This document shows, piece by piece, positions 6,705 to 14,735 of a stretch of 18,156 nt of DNA. Below the pieces are notes generated by a model, which worked only from the letters and a program-made list of their open reading frames with translations, ran no database searches and was not told the origin of the DNA. Origin of the DNA: Nitrospirota bacterium (GTDB lineage Bacteria; Nitrospirota; Thermodesulfovibrionia; Thermodesulfovibrionales; Dissulfurispiraceae); contig JACREW010000057.1 in the NCBI GenBank assembly GCA_016212685.1, positions 1-18,156 of the forward strand, written 5' to 3'. The translations under genes were made by a program, and so were the position numbers. The stretch's first letter is position 1. Each line of letters opens with the position of its first letter.

Positions 6705-8957
6705 ATGAATAAAAATGTAATTATCACGCTTTTAGTGTTGTTGCTGACCGCAGTGATTATTAGTACGGTCTCTGCTCAGGAACTTCCCACTGTAACCGCC
6801 GTAGAGGTAAAAGGACTAAAGCGCATAGAAGAGGGTTCTATCAGGGCGAAGGTATCGCAGAAAATAGGCGAGACCCTTTCTCAGGAAAAGACCACCGAAG
6901 ACATAAAAGCAATATATAAGATGGGCTATTTCGACGACGTTAAGGTAGAGGCGGAACCGTTTGAAGGCGGAATAAAAATTTCCTATGTGGTCAAAGAAAA
7001 ACCGACCATCGTGAGGGTCGAGTTTCAGGGCAATAAAAAGTTCAAGGACGACGATCTAAAAGAGAAGATCGGCTTGTCCGCAGGCGCCATATCCGACGTC
7101 ACCCTTATTAACGACAACGCGGCAAAATTAAGGGCGTTTTACGAGGATGAGGGTTACTACCTCGCCAAAATAGTTCCTGTGGTAAGAAAAACGGAAGACG
7201 GAGAAGTTTATGTGACCTACCAGGTAAAAGAAGGAGAGAAGGTAAAGATAAAGGAGATAAAGATAGAAGGCAATAAAGCCCTCTCTGACGGCAAAATCAA
7301 AAAAGCGATGAAGACTTCGGAGCGAAAGTTCTATTCGTTTGTATTAGGCGGAGGATATTATAAAAAAGACGAAATGAGGGCCGACGTAGAAAGGATAAAA
7401 GACCTTTATTACAACAACGGATACTTAAAGATTGTTGTCGGAGAGCCGGTGATTCAATTAACCGATGCAAAGGACGGGATGAAAATCTCTATTCAGGTAT
7501 CGGAGGGAGAGCCGTTTAAGGTATCTGCGGTAGACATCGCCGGCAATAAGGCATTTTCCGAAGAGGAATTGAGAAAGCTTATAAAACTTTCTCCCGCTAA
7601 GATTTTCAATAAGGAGATTCTGCGCAAAGACGTAGTCGAAATAACGGACAAGTATTCCAACAACGGATACGCCCTCATCAATGTTTCTCCCGACCTCATC
7701 CATGATGAAAATAAAAAAGAGGTGAGAGTCGTTTATAGGATTAACGAAGGAGATAAATACCGCATCGGAAGGATAGAGATATCCGGAAACACAAAGACGA
7801 GGGATAAGGTCATACGAAGGGAAATAAGGCTCGATGAGGGCGACGTGTTTAACGCCTCTGCCCTGAAAAGGAGCTACGAAAGGCTTAATAATCTCCAGTT
7901 TTTTGAAACGGTGGATATGTCGCCGAAGCCGAAGCCCGAGGAAAAACTTGTCGATATCGATGTAAAGGTAAAGGATAAGCCTACAGGGTTTTTGAGTGTC
8001 GGCGGCGGTTACAGTTCTGTAGATCAGTTTGTCGCTATGGTGGATGTCACTCAAGGCAATCTATTCGGTTCGGGGCAGTACATAAAACTGCGCGGGGAAC
8101 TCGGCGGCAAGAGTTCATTCTACGAACTATCATACAGGGATCCGTGGTTTTTGGATAAGCCCATATCGTATGGAACCGCTATTCACAGGACAACGAGAAG
8201 GTACGGCAATTTCGTCAGAAAGGCTGCGGGATTTGAGGTGTCGTTCGGCAGGGGTTTCTGGGAATACTGGGGCGCATCGATAGCATATAATTTTGAGAAT
8301 GCAAAGATATTGAATATAAGATCGGACGCCTCTTCGCTCATAAAAGAGCAGGAAGGAACAAAGACAACGAGCAGTATCACAACGTCGGTCGGGAGGGACA
8401 CGAGAAATAATCTCATTGACCCGTCGAGGGGCTCTAAGAATACGGCAGCCGTGACCTTTGCGGGTTTGGGCGGCACAAATGCTTTTCTTAAAGGGATTTT
8501 TGACTCGGGATGGTTTTATCCGGTGTTTGATGTTACTACAGTACATCTCCGCGGTCGGGCCGGATATGCAACAGGCTTATTCGATAAAAAACTTCCGGTT
8601 TATGAGAGATATTATGTAGGCGGGATACATACGGTGCGCGGTTTTGGATACGGAGCTGCAGGGCCTAAGGACACTAACGGAGAGCCGATAGGAGGGCAAA
8701 AAGAGTTGATTTTAAATGCCGAATACATATTTCCCATAGTATCGGAGTTGAAGTTTAAAGGGCTGGTGTTCTTCGACGCAGGCAGGGCATACGGAGCGGG
8801 AGAAGCCTTTGGAAGCGATTTGAGATATTCTACGGGGACAGGCATTCGATGGATATCTCCTATGGGACCGATGCGGGTGGAATGGGGTTATAATCTCGAC
8901 AAGAGAGTAGGAGAGTCGGCAAGCAAGATAGAGTTTACATTCGGCTCGTTCTTTTAG
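6705..8957 (+). CDS. bamA: Outer-membrane protein assembly factor BamA
   Basis: A 750-residue Omp85-family insertase at the core of the BAM complex, which folds beta-barrel proteins into the outer membrane. A signal peptide (residues 1 to about 23, cleaved near VSAQ) is followed by five POTRA domains, visible as recurring VEFQGNKKF, IEGNKALS, IAGNKAFSEEEL and ISGNTKTRDKVI starts, and then the C-terminal 16-stranded barrel. The L6 VRGFGYG motif that locks into the barrel is present, and the protein ends in FTFGSFF with a terminal Phe. The open frame begins at 6639; ATG 6705 is chosen because it is preceded by GAGAGGA and starts the signal peptide. It leads the skp-lpxD-fabZ-lpxA-lpxI cluster. 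Confidence 0.97.
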   Translation: MNKNVIITLLVLLLTAVIISTVSAQELPTVTAVEVKGLKRIEEGSIRAKVSQKIGETLSQEKTTEDIKAIYKMGYFDDVKVEAEPFEGGIKISYVVKEKPTIVRVEFQGNKKFKDDDLKEKIGLSAGAISDVTLINDNAAKLRAFYEDEGYYLAKIVPVVRKTEDGEVYVTYQVKEGEKVKIKEIKIEGNKALSDGKIKKAMKTSERKFYSFVLGGGYYKKDEMRADVERIKDLYYNNGYLKIVVGEPVIQLTDAKDGMKISIQVSEGEPFKVSAVDIAGNKAFSEEELRKLIKLSPAKIFNKEILRKDVVEITDKYSNNGYALINVSPDLIHDENKKEVRVVYRINEGDKYRIGRIEISGNTKTRDKVIRREIRLDEGDVFNASALKRSYERLNNLQFFETVDMSPKPKPEEKLVDIDVKVKDKPTGFLSVGGGYSSVDQFVAMVDVTQGNLFGSGQYIKLRGELGGKSSFYELSYRDPWFLDKPISYGTAIHRTTRRYGNFVRKAAGFEVSFGRGFWEYWGASIAYNFENAKILNIRSDASSLIKEQEGTKTTSSITTSVGRDTRNNLIDPSRGSKNTAAVTFAGLGGTNAFLKGIFDSGWFYPVFDVTTVHLRGRAGYATGLFDKKLPVYERYYVGGIHTVRGFGYGAAGPKDTNGEPIGGQKELILNAEYIFPIVSELKFKGLVFFDAGRAYGAGEAFGSDLRYSTGTGIRWISPMGPMRVEWGYNLDKRVGESASKIEFTFGSFF

Positions 8958-9001
8958 CTAATAAGCAAGAAGTGAAATGAAATAAAAAATGGAGGATACA
9001 A

Positions 9002-9538
9002 ATGAAAAGAGTTTTGGCAGCGGTAAGTATAGTATTGTGCATAACAGCGGGTATGGTTTCGAAGGCGACTGCCGCAGAAGGGCTTAAGATCGGAATTGTC
9101 GACCTTTTTAGGGCGCTTAATGAATCGGATGCAGGAAAAAAAGCAAAAACCGATTTGGAAGCCATGATTAAATCCAAACAGACAGCCATAGATGAAAAGG
9201 GTAAAAAGCTGGAGGCGTTAAAGGGTGATCTGGAAAAACAGGCGGCTATAATTTCTGCAGAGGCGAGGAAGGCAAAGGAAGAGGAACTCGAGCGGCTCGC
9301 AAGAGATTTCCAGAGGATAGTGGCGGATTCGCAGGCCGAGGTAAAGAAAAAGGAAGGCGAACTTACAGGTGGAATAATTAAGGATTTGAGGGACGCGATT
9401 AATAAGATTGCGCAGGAAGAAGGATATTCTCTAATACTGGAGCGGGCAGAGGGCCTTGTTCTTTATGCGGTCAAGCCCCTCGATATTACCGACAAGGTTA
9501 TAAAAAAGCATGACGAAGCAAAGACAGGCAAGAAGTAG
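9002..9538 (+). CDS. skp: Periplasmic chaperone Skp/OmpH
   Basis: A 178-residue protein. The signal peptide ends near KATAAEG (residue about 25). The mature part has the OmpH opening LKIGIVDLFRAL, then a long heptad-rich, charged coiled coil (about 45-125, many K/E/A) that forms the tentacles, and a return to the core (EEGYSLILERAEGLVLYA). Skp trimers hold unfolded outer-membrane proteins on the way to BamA. A good ribosome site, GGAGG at 8991-8995, precedes the ATG by 6 nt. Its place between bamA and lpxD is the conserved order across diderm bacteria. Confidence 0.93.
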   Translation: MKRVLAAVSIVLCITAGMVSKATAAEGLKIGIVDLFRALNESDAGKKAKTDLEAMIKSKQTAIDEKGKKLEALKGDLEKQAAIISAEARKAKEEELERLARDFQRIVADSQAEVKKKEGELTGGIIKDLRDAINKIAQEEGYSLILERAEGLVLYAVKPLDITDKVIKKHDEAKTGKK

Positions 9539-9565
9539 TTTTAGGAACTCCGGTTTAGATTATTT

Positions 9566-10573
9566 ATGAAGCTTAAAGATATTTCAGCGTTAATAGGCGG
9601 AGAGGTTGTTGGCGATGGTGAAGTTGAGATAACCGGCGTTTCAGGCATTTCTGAGGCAAAAGATGGAGATATTACATTTTTATCCGGCCCGAAATTATTG
9701 AGAGATCTCAAAAACAGCAGTGCGGCAGCAGTTATTGTCAAGAAAGCCGTTAACGACATAGAAAAACCTCAAATAATCGCTTCAAATCCCCTCTATGCCT
9801 TTGCGCGCCTCCTGTCGTATTTTTACGTAAAGCCGTATCAGTACAAGGGCATCAGCGAGAAGGCATTTATTTCTGAAAAGGCCGTCATAGGAGAGAACGT
9901 CACCATTTATCCTTTTGCGCATATATCAGATAACGCAAAAATAGGTGCAGGAACGGTAATTTATTCAGGGGTATTTATCGGCGTCGGCAGTATTATAGGC
10001 AATGACTCCGAGATATATCCTAACGTAACTGTAAGGGAAGGCGTTAATATCGGCAGCAGGGTTATAATCCACGCAGGCGCTGTTATAGGTTCCGACGGCT
10101 TTGGATATGTGTTTGAAGACGGCATGCACCGGAAGATACCTCAGGTAGGCGGCGTAATAATAAAAGACGATGTGGAGATCGGCGCCAATGTGACCATCGA
10201 CAGGGCGACCACCGGAAACACAACCATCGGCAGAGGCACAAAAATAGACAACCTTGTCCAGATAGGGCATAATGTGCGTATTGGAAGCAACGTTATTTTG
10301 GTTTCGCAGGTCGGCATAGCAGGGAGTTCTGATTTGGGCGATGGGGTAATACTCGGAGGGCAGGTCGGAGTAGCCGACCATGCCACGCTGGAAGCCGGCA
10401 CTATGGTAGGGGCAAAAGGCGGCGCAATGGGAGAAATGAAAAGGGGTGTATATTCGGGGATACTGCCGATGCCCCACAGGGACTGGCTGAAAGCGATGGC
10501 GGTATTCTCAAAACTGCCTGAACTGAATAAGAAAGTAAAGGAGCTTGAAGAAAAGATAAAGGAGGGCAAATGA
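9566..10573 (+). CDS. lpxD: UDP-3-O-acylglucosamine N-acyltransferase
   Basis: A 335-residue cytoplasmic enzyme, third acyl step of lipid A synthesis: it adds a hydroxyacyl chain from ACP to the 2-amino group of UDP-3-O-acyl-GlcN. The N-terminal uridine-binding domain (residues 1 to about 95, GDITFLSGPK and SNPLYAFARL) is followed by a left-handed parallel beta-helix of hexapeptide repeats (about 95-310) and a C-terminal helix (LPELNKKVKELEEKIKEGK). The catalytic histidine is His235 in VQIGHNVRIG. DGFGYVFEDGMH and the ANVTIDRAT segment are typical. No clear ribosome site lies upstream; AGGAAC at 9543 is 18 nt away. The last four bases overlap the fabZ start (ATGA). Confidence 0.96.
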   Translation: MKLKDISALIGGEVVGDGEVEITGVSGISEAKDGDITFLSGPKLLRDLKNSSAAAVIVKKAVNDIEKPQIIASNPLYAFARLLSYFYVKPYQYKGISEKAFISEKAVIGENVTIYPFAHISDNAKIGAGTVIYSGVFIGVGSIIGNDSEIYPNVTVREGVNIGSRVIIHAGAVIGSDGFGYVFEDGMHRKIPQVGGVIIKDDVEIGANVTIDRATTGNTTIGRGTKIDNLVQIGHNVRIGSNVILVSQVGIAGSSDLGDGVILGGQVGVADHATLEAGTMVGAKGGAMGEMKRGVYSGILPMPHRDWLKAMAVFSKLPELNKKVKELEEKIKEGK

Positions 10574-10992
10574 TAGACATCAAAGAGATATTATCCTTAC
10601 TTCCTCACAGGTATCCTTTTTTACTGGTTGATAAGGTTGTAGAACTCGAGCCTGAAATAAAGGCTGTCGGTATTAAGAATGTTACCGTTAACGAGCCTTT
10701 TTTTCAGGGACATTTTCCTAATAATCCGGTAATGCCGGGAGTGTTGATTGTAGAGGCCATGGCGCAGGTCGCAGGCATTCTGGCATTTAAATCCGGAGTG
10801 GGCGGGAAAAACGTTTATTTTATGAGCATTGAAAAGGTGAAGTTCAGAAAGCCGGTATTGCCCGGAGACCAGCTCAGGCTCGAGATTCAGGTGATGCACA
10901 AGCGAGGAAATGTATGGAAATTTTCCGGCAATGCATTCGCCGGCGAGCAGTTGAAATCCGAGGCAGAGTTTACGGCCATGGTTGCCGCTTAA
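10570..10992 (+). CDS. fabZ: 3-hydroxyacyl-ACP dehydratase FabZ
   Basis: A 140-residue hot-dog-fold enzyme that dehydrates (3R)-hydroxyacyl-ACP to trans-2-enoyl-ACP in fatty-acid elongation. The signature LPHRYPFLLVD is at 11-21. The active-site pair is His48 in QGHFPNNPVMPG and Glu62 in VEAMAQ. Length is normal. The start overlaps the lpxD stop as ATGA, and GGAGGG at 10561-10566 serves as ribosome site. Lying between lpxD and lpxA, it competes with both for hydroxyacyl-ACP, so co-expression can balance phospholipid and lipid A. Confidence 0.96.
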   Translation: MIDIKEILSLLPHRYPFLLVDKVVELEPEIKAVGIKNVTVNEPFFQGHFPNNPVMPGVLIVEAMAQVAGILAFKSGVGGKNVYFMSIEKVKFRKPVLPGDQLRLEIQVMHKRGNVWKFSGNAFAGEQLKSEAEFTAMVAA

Positions 10993-11008
10993 AGAGATAG
11001 GGGGATTG

Positions 11009-11788
11009 ATGTCAAAGAATATACACAAAACAGCGATTGTAAGCCAGAAGGCTGATATCGGGGATAATGTTTTCATAGGACCTTTTTGCATTATCGGGGA
11101 AGGCGTTGTTATAAAGAAAGGCGCAAGGCTTATATCCAACGTGATTGTCGAAGGCGATACGGAGATAGGCGAGGAGTGCGTCATTCATCCCTTTGCGACC
11201 ATAGGGTTGCCGCCGCAGGATATTAAATACAAAAATGAAAAGACCGGCGTGAAAATCGGCAAAAAGAATATCATAAGAGAATATACCTCCATCCACAGGG
11301 CGACGGCCGGAGAAGGTGGCTTAACGGAAATCGGAGATTTAAACTTCCTTATGGCCTATGTCCATATAGCCCATGACTGCAAAATAGGCAATTCAGTAAT
11401 AATGGCCAATGCCGCAATGCTCGCCGGGCATGTAGTTGTCGAAGATTTTGCGGTATTCGGCGGCCTGGTGGTAGTCCACCAGTTTACGCGCATCGGCTCT
11501 TATGCGATGGTAGGCGGATTCAGCGGCATAGGGCAGGACATACCACCGTATACAATGGCATCGGGCGCCCGTGCAAAATTATATGGGCTTAATGTCATAG
11601 GCCTGAAAAGGCAGGGTTTTTCGGATGAGGTCATAAACAACCTGAAAAAAGCATATAAGATTCTTTTCAGGGAAAAGAGGACATTAAAGGATGCGCTGAA
11701 GAAAATAAAATCGGAGCTTCCCGGAACAAAAGAACTGAAAAACCTCGTGGAATTCATAGAAAAAAACAAAAGGGGAATATGCAGGTAA
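11009..11788 (+). CDS. lpxA: UDP-N-acetylglucosamine O-acyltransferase
   Basis: A 259-residue trimeric cytoplasmic enzyme that starts lipid A synthesis by moving a hydroxyacyl chain from ACP to the 3-OH of UDP-GlcNAc. It is a left-handed beta-helix of hexapeptide repeats (residues about 3-190) with a C-terminal helical domain. The catalytic His122 sits in HIAHDCKIGN. The LPPQDIKYK loop and VVVHQFTRIG are family hallmarks. The frame is open from 10982, but ATG 11009 is chosen: AGGGGG lies just upstream, it follows the fabZ stop by 16 nt, and MSKNIHKTAIVS is the standard start. Length matches the family (about 262). Confidence 0.96.
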   Translation: MSKNIHKTAIVSQKADIGDNVFIGPFCIIGEGVVIKKGARLISNVIVEGDTEIGEECVIHPFATIGLPPQDIKYKNEKTGVKIGKKNIIREYTSIHRATAGEGGLTEIGDLNFLMAYVHIAHDCKIGNSVIMANAAMLAGHVVVEDFAVFGGLVVVHQFTRIGSYAMVGGFSGIGQDIPPYTMASGARAKLYGLNVIGLKRQGFSDEVINNLKKAYKILFREKRTLKDALKKIKSELPGTKELKNLVEFIEKNKRGICR

Positions 11789-11819
11789 AACAAAAAGTGG
11801 AGCTGAAACAAAGTTAAAA

Positions 11820-12644
11820 ATGGAAGCTATCGGAATAATAGCAGGAAGAGGCGACCTTCCTAAAATAATAGCGCGGGACGCAAAGGAGCGGGGGTTAAAG
11901 GTTATTACGGTAGCCCTCGAAAATCTTGCGTTCGCTGATTTGAATGAAGTGTCGGATGAGATAAAATGGATTAACGTCGGCAAACTGGGAGATATGATCG
12001 ATACCCTGAAGGACTTCGGTGTAAAAAAGGCGATAATGGCGGGGAAAGTGCCCAAATCACTCCTTTATAAGTCCAGGGTAATTCCCGACCTAAGGGCCGT
12101 GAAACTGCTCTTTTCTCTGAAAGACAAAAGCGATGACTCGATTTTAAATGCCATCACCAAAGAGATGGAAAAAGAAGGCATCGACATAATAGACACCGCG
12201 TCCTTCAGTCCGCATCTCCTTACGCCTGAAGGGGTACTGACAGAAATACGGCCGAGCGATGATGAGTGGAAGGACATAGAATTCGGCTGGAGGATAGCGA
12301 AGGAGATAGGCAAGCTCGATATCGGGCAGACGGTAGTGGTAAAGGGACAGGCCGTTATGGCGGTCGAGGCCATCGAGGGCACGGATGAGGCCATACGCAG
12401 GGGGGGCAAATGGGCGGGTGAAAGAGCGGTGGTTGTTAAAGTCTCAAAGCCTCATCAGGACATGAGGCTCGATGTCCCTGTTATAGGCAGCGATACTCTT
12501 AAATCCATGATCGCGGTCAAGGCGCGCATCCTTGCCGTGGAAGCGAAAAGGAGTATAATAATAAACAGGGCAGGCATAGTGAAGGATGCCGAAGAAGCCG
12601 GGATTTCCATAGTAGGCGTAAACGGTGATAATTGCAGCAAGTAG
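11820..12644 (+). CDS. lpxI: UDP-2,3-diacylglucosamine pyrophosphatase LpxI
   Basis: A 274-residue enzyme of the LpxI (DUF1009) family, which hydrolyses UDP-2,3-diacylglucosamine to lipid X plus UMP and replaces LpxH in many non-gammaproteobacteria. It starts MEAIGIIAGRGDLPKIIARD. The C-terminal half has VVVKGQAVMAVEAIEGTDEA and VSKPHQDMRLDVPVIG; the acidic QDxRxD segment contains the catalytic Asp of the family. No ribosome site lies at the usual distance; GTGGAG is 17 nt upstream, inside a 12-codon ORF (ATG 11779) that ends 2 nt before this ATG and may couple translation. The usual follower lpxB is absent. Confidence 0.94.
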   Translation: MEAIGIIAGRGDLPKIIARDAKERGLKVITVALENLAFADLNEVSDEIKWINVGKLGDMIDTLKDFGVKKAIMAGKVPKSLLYKSRVIPDLRAVKLLFSLKDKSDDSILNAITKEMEKEGIDIIDTASFSPHLLTPEGVLTEIRPSDDEWKDIEFGWRIAKEIGKLDIGQTVVVKGQAVMAVEAIEGTDEAIRRGGKWAGERAVVVKVSKPHQDMRLDVPVIGSDTLKSMIAVKARILAVEAKRSIIINRAGIVKDAEEAGISIVGVNGDNCSK

Positions 12645-12667
12645 CTATTACAAAGAAATCACAACGC

Positions 12668-13678
12668 ATGGGATATTTATCATTCGTTAAAGAAGGATTT
12701 CATACCGTCAATAAGAACTGGCAATTGGTTATTATTCAGTTTATTGCCACTATAATCAGTGTTTTCGGCTTTTTTATTATCGTAGGAATGCCCATTGCAA
12801 TTGCCTTTGTGGTATTTGGAATAGACCTTACCGAGATATTAAGGCTTAGAGATTTGCAAAGCGTTTTTTGGAAGGCAGTAGAACTGTTGAACAAGTATTT
12901 TGCGCTTGCAATAATAATTATACTGAGCCTGCTTTTGTACTTGATCTCTATAATTGTCTTATGGGGTTTTAATATCGGCGGCACGTTCGGCATTTTAGGA
13001 AGACATATATTAAACGGCAGTCGTAAATTCACTTTCAGGGCTTTTTTTGCAGAAGGCAAAGCGCTTTTTCTGCCTCTTTTTTTGTTTTCGATTGCAGTCG
13101 CTATAATCTTGGTTATCCCTGCATTTGCTTTAGGATTTTTAAGAGGCGTGACGTCATTTGTAGTCGAGATATTGCAAAATTATGATGCCGCGCTCTCTCT
13201 GTTCTTTGCAACATTCTTTAAACTCTTGTTTTACTCGGCTACATTTCTTTTATTGATTCTTGTGCCATTTGCAACAACTGCATACGGCTCCGCATATATT
13301 GTTTTTAACAGAGTGAACCCTATAAAGGCGATAAAGGGAACTATACGGTTTCTTTGCTCCACGCCTTCTTCAATAGTTTTTCTCTGCGGCATGTTTTTGG
13401 GATTTGTAGCGATAAGCTTTACTGTAATGAGTTTTCTTGTAGTTATTCTTTTTATACTCCCTGTAATTGCTCCGATATTGTCGTTTTTCTATCTGATTGT
13501 AAATGTTATGCAGTGGTATCTGATTCTTGTAATATTCTCTTCAGCGTATCACTATTACTACAGGATGGGCTATGCTTCGAAAACCCTTCTGTCCGGTGAG
13601 GATTTCGATGCTTCTCCGAAGATAGAAAGCGCGCAAACTCCTCTTCCCGGGGAGACGGATGCGACCCGGCAAGAGTAA
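12668..13678 (+). CDS. Polytopic membrane protein of unknown function
   Basis: A 336-residue protein with about six hydrophobic segments (roughly residues 18-45, 75-98, 128-153, 178-208, 230-258, 258-290). The conserved-looking opening is YLSFVKEGFHTVNKNWQLV, and the middle IVFNRVNPIKAIKGTIRF resembles the amphipathic linkers of bacterial DUF4013-like membrane proteins; I do not recognise a defined family. The hydrophilic tail (from about 300) runs antisense through the end of the lipoyl-transfer gene. Start: the frame is open from a TTG at 12632 that overlaps lpxI; ATG 12668 is preferred by codon but has only a weak ribosome site, so either is possible. Being last in the lpx run, it may act in envelope biogenesis, by context only. 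Confidence 0.75.
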   Translation: MGYLSFVKEGFHTVNKNWQLVIIQFIATIISVFGFFIIVGMPIAIAFVVFGIDLTEILRLRDLQSVFWKAVELLNKYFALAIIIILSLLLYLISIIVLWGFNIGGTFGILGRHILNGSRKFTFRAFFAEGKALFLPLFLFSIAVAIILVIPAFALGFLRGVTSFVVEILQNYDAALSLFFATFFKLLFYSATFLLLILVPFATTAYGSAYIVFNRVNPIKAIKGTIRFLCSTPSSIVFLCGMFLGFVAISFTVMSFLVVILFILPVIAPILSFFYLIVNVMQWYLILVIFSSAYHYYYRMGYASKTLLSGEDFDASPKIESAQTPLPGETDATRQE

Positions 13679-14372
13679 TATCGAAGACTTTTTCAAAGGC
13701 GGATTTTATGTGTTTCTTAAACACTTTGTGATCAAAATTATGCAGCAGTTCCTTCAGTCCGGATATTTCCTGTTTGGAATAGTGCAGCGCTGGAGTATCG
13801 GCTTTAAATACTATGCAGGCTTTTTCGTAATCGATGAGATAAGGTATTGAACCCTGCTGCAGAAATCCGTCGCTCCATCTTTTTTGCGCCGAGCCTATAA
13901 GTTTTTTGCCGTCATAACTTATCTCTCCATAGGATGTGGACTTAAAACAAAGAGGGCTTCTCGTAAGGTTTCTTCCCGATTCCCTGTCTGTTTTTATAGT
14001 AACAGGCAAGCCCATGCTGCGGAGAGCATCGTAAAATGCGCCGCTTAACTTGCGGTATGTCTCCAGAAGGCCGTTAGAAAAATGTCCTTCTTTTTTAGCG
14101 GAAAAACTGTAGGTAAGCTCGTCGCCATGCAGAATTCCTCTGCCGCCGGTCGGCCTCCTGACAACAGGGATGTTATTATTTTCGCAATATTTGAGATCGA
14201 TATCCGATATTTTCTGAAACGAGCCGAGGCTGACTGATTGCCTGTCCCATCCGTATAACCTCAGCGTCGGAGGAGCGTCTCCATTCCGTACGGAGATCGC
14301 TATGGCCTCATCGATGGCCATGTTATAAGCCGCATCGCAACTGCCCGAATCTATGAGCCTCCAAATAGTCAC
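13506..14372 (-). CDS. Lipoate-protein ligase / LipM-type octanoyltransferase
   Basis: A 288-residue BPL/LplA-fold enzyme that attaches or transfers lipoyl/octanoyl groups to lipoyl domains of dehydrogenase or glycine-cleavage proteins. Motifs: WRLIDSG start, NMAIDEAI, VRRPTGGRGILHGDELTYS (about 71-89) and DGKKLIGSAQKR (154-165). A cysteine in SPLCF (Cys142) sits where LipM octanoyltransferases carry their catalytic Cys, so transferase is as likely as ATP-dependent ligase. Start: GTG 14372 is chosen because WRLIDSG follows at once and a short upstream ORF ends on it as GTGA; TTG 14390 is the alternative. The last ~57 codons are antisense to the membrane protein, and the final ~25 residues (after SSEKHRN) go beyond the usual family end. 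Confidence 0.85.
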   Translation of the reverse strand: MTIWRLIDSGSCDAAYNMAIDEAIAISVRNGDAPPTLRLYGWDRQSVSLGSFQKISDIDLKYCENNNIPVVRRPTGGRGILHGDELTYSFSAKKEGHFSNGLLETYRKLSGAFYDALRSMGLPVTIKTDRESGRNLTRSPLCFKSTSYGEISYDGKKLIGSAQKRWSDGFLQQGSIPYLIDYEKACIVFKADTPALHYSKQEISGLKELLHNFDHKVFKKHIKSAFEKVFDITLAGSHPSPREEEFARFLSSEKHRNPHRTEGFSKHSPSCSNSDTLKRILQESDTTA

Positions 14373-14536
14373 TTGGAAAATCTGTTGCAATAAGCAGGCA
14401 GGGCATTGTATTGGAGCGGTTTCAGCAGCTTGAAGTTTCGCCGTGATGGCGAAACCGAGCTGGTGCCTCGGAGACGGGCATGGATGTTCGTCGAGAATGA
14501 GCGGAAATACTGTGCGCTGTCTGCTTCTACAGTCAT
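14369..14536 (-). CDS. Possible 55-residue basic small ORF between the CooT and lipoyl-transfer genes
   Basis: ATG at 14536-14534, with AAGGA 8 nt upstream, opens a frame of 55 codons (MTVEADSAQYFRSFS...NRFSK). It ends in TGA overlapping the GTG of the lipoyl-transfer gene (GTGA). The spacing is what a real coupled gene would show. Against it: the sequence is Arg/Ser-rich, matches nothing I know, and lies over a strong hairpin cluster (14417-14471) better explained as RNA or repeat structure. Treat as tentative. Confidence 0.25.
   Translation of the reverse strand: MTVEADSAQYFRSFSTNIHARLRGTSSVSPSRRNFKLLKPLQYNALPAYCNRFSK
14417..14471. other. Cluster of competing hairpins between the CooT and lipoyl-transfer genes
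   Basis: Three helices: GTTTCGCC/GGCGAAAC (14435-14442 with 14448-14455, 5-nt loop, 8 bp perfect); CCGAG/CTCGG (14455-14459 with 14467-14471); and CGGTTTC/GAAACCG (14417-14423 with 14451-14457). The third cannot form together with the other two. No T-run follows on either strand, so this is not a simple terminator. It could be an attenuator-like switch, an mRNA-stability element or a REP-type repeat. Confidence 0.5.
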
Positions 14537-14540
14537 TTTT

Positions 14541-14735
14541 TCAATCCTTTGCCGCTTCAAGCAATATCTTATGCCTGATAAGAGATATTTCCTTTACGTG
14601 TCCTTCAAAGGTCTTCTGCTCGCCGAAGAGATTTTTTAGATATATCTTGCCGCCCTCCGGAACAAGGACATCCACGTTTTCAAGATAAAGCTCTTCCTTT
14701 CCGTCTTTCACAATATATGCATTAGCCTCACACAT
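14541..14735 (-). CDS. CooT-family nickel-binding small protein
   Basis: A 64-residue protein of the CooT family (small beta-barrel; a Cys2-containing N-terminus binds Ni(II) in Rhodospirillum rubrum CooT, where it supports CO dehydrogenase maturation). MCEANAYI with Cys2, ELYLENVDVLVPEG, IYLKNLFGEQKTFEGHVKEI and a hydrophobic end match the family closely and the length is right. A strong AGGAGG is 6 nt before the ATG. It overlaps the DUF3842 gene by 8 nt. No CO dehydrogenase or hydrogenase is in the window, so the nickel client is unknown. The older label for this group, RNA-binding protein, is less well supported. Confidence 0.85.
   Translation of the reverse strand: MCEANAYIVKDGKEELYLENVDVLVPEGGKIYLKNLFGEQKTFEGHVKEISLIRHKILLEAAKD

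Noticed and set aside
7458..8054. A 198-codon frame on the minus strand inside bamA
   Set aside because: It is fully antisense to the POTRA-to-barrel part of an unmistakable bamA, has no ribosome site and matches no known family.
9965..10477. A 170-codon minus-strand frame inside lpxD
   Set aside because: Shadow of the hexapeptide-repeat codon periodicity of lpxD; no start signal or recognisable motif.
10621..11184. A 187-codon minus-strand frame over fabZ and the lpxA start
   Set aside because: Crosses two well-defined genes antisense, with no motif of its own.
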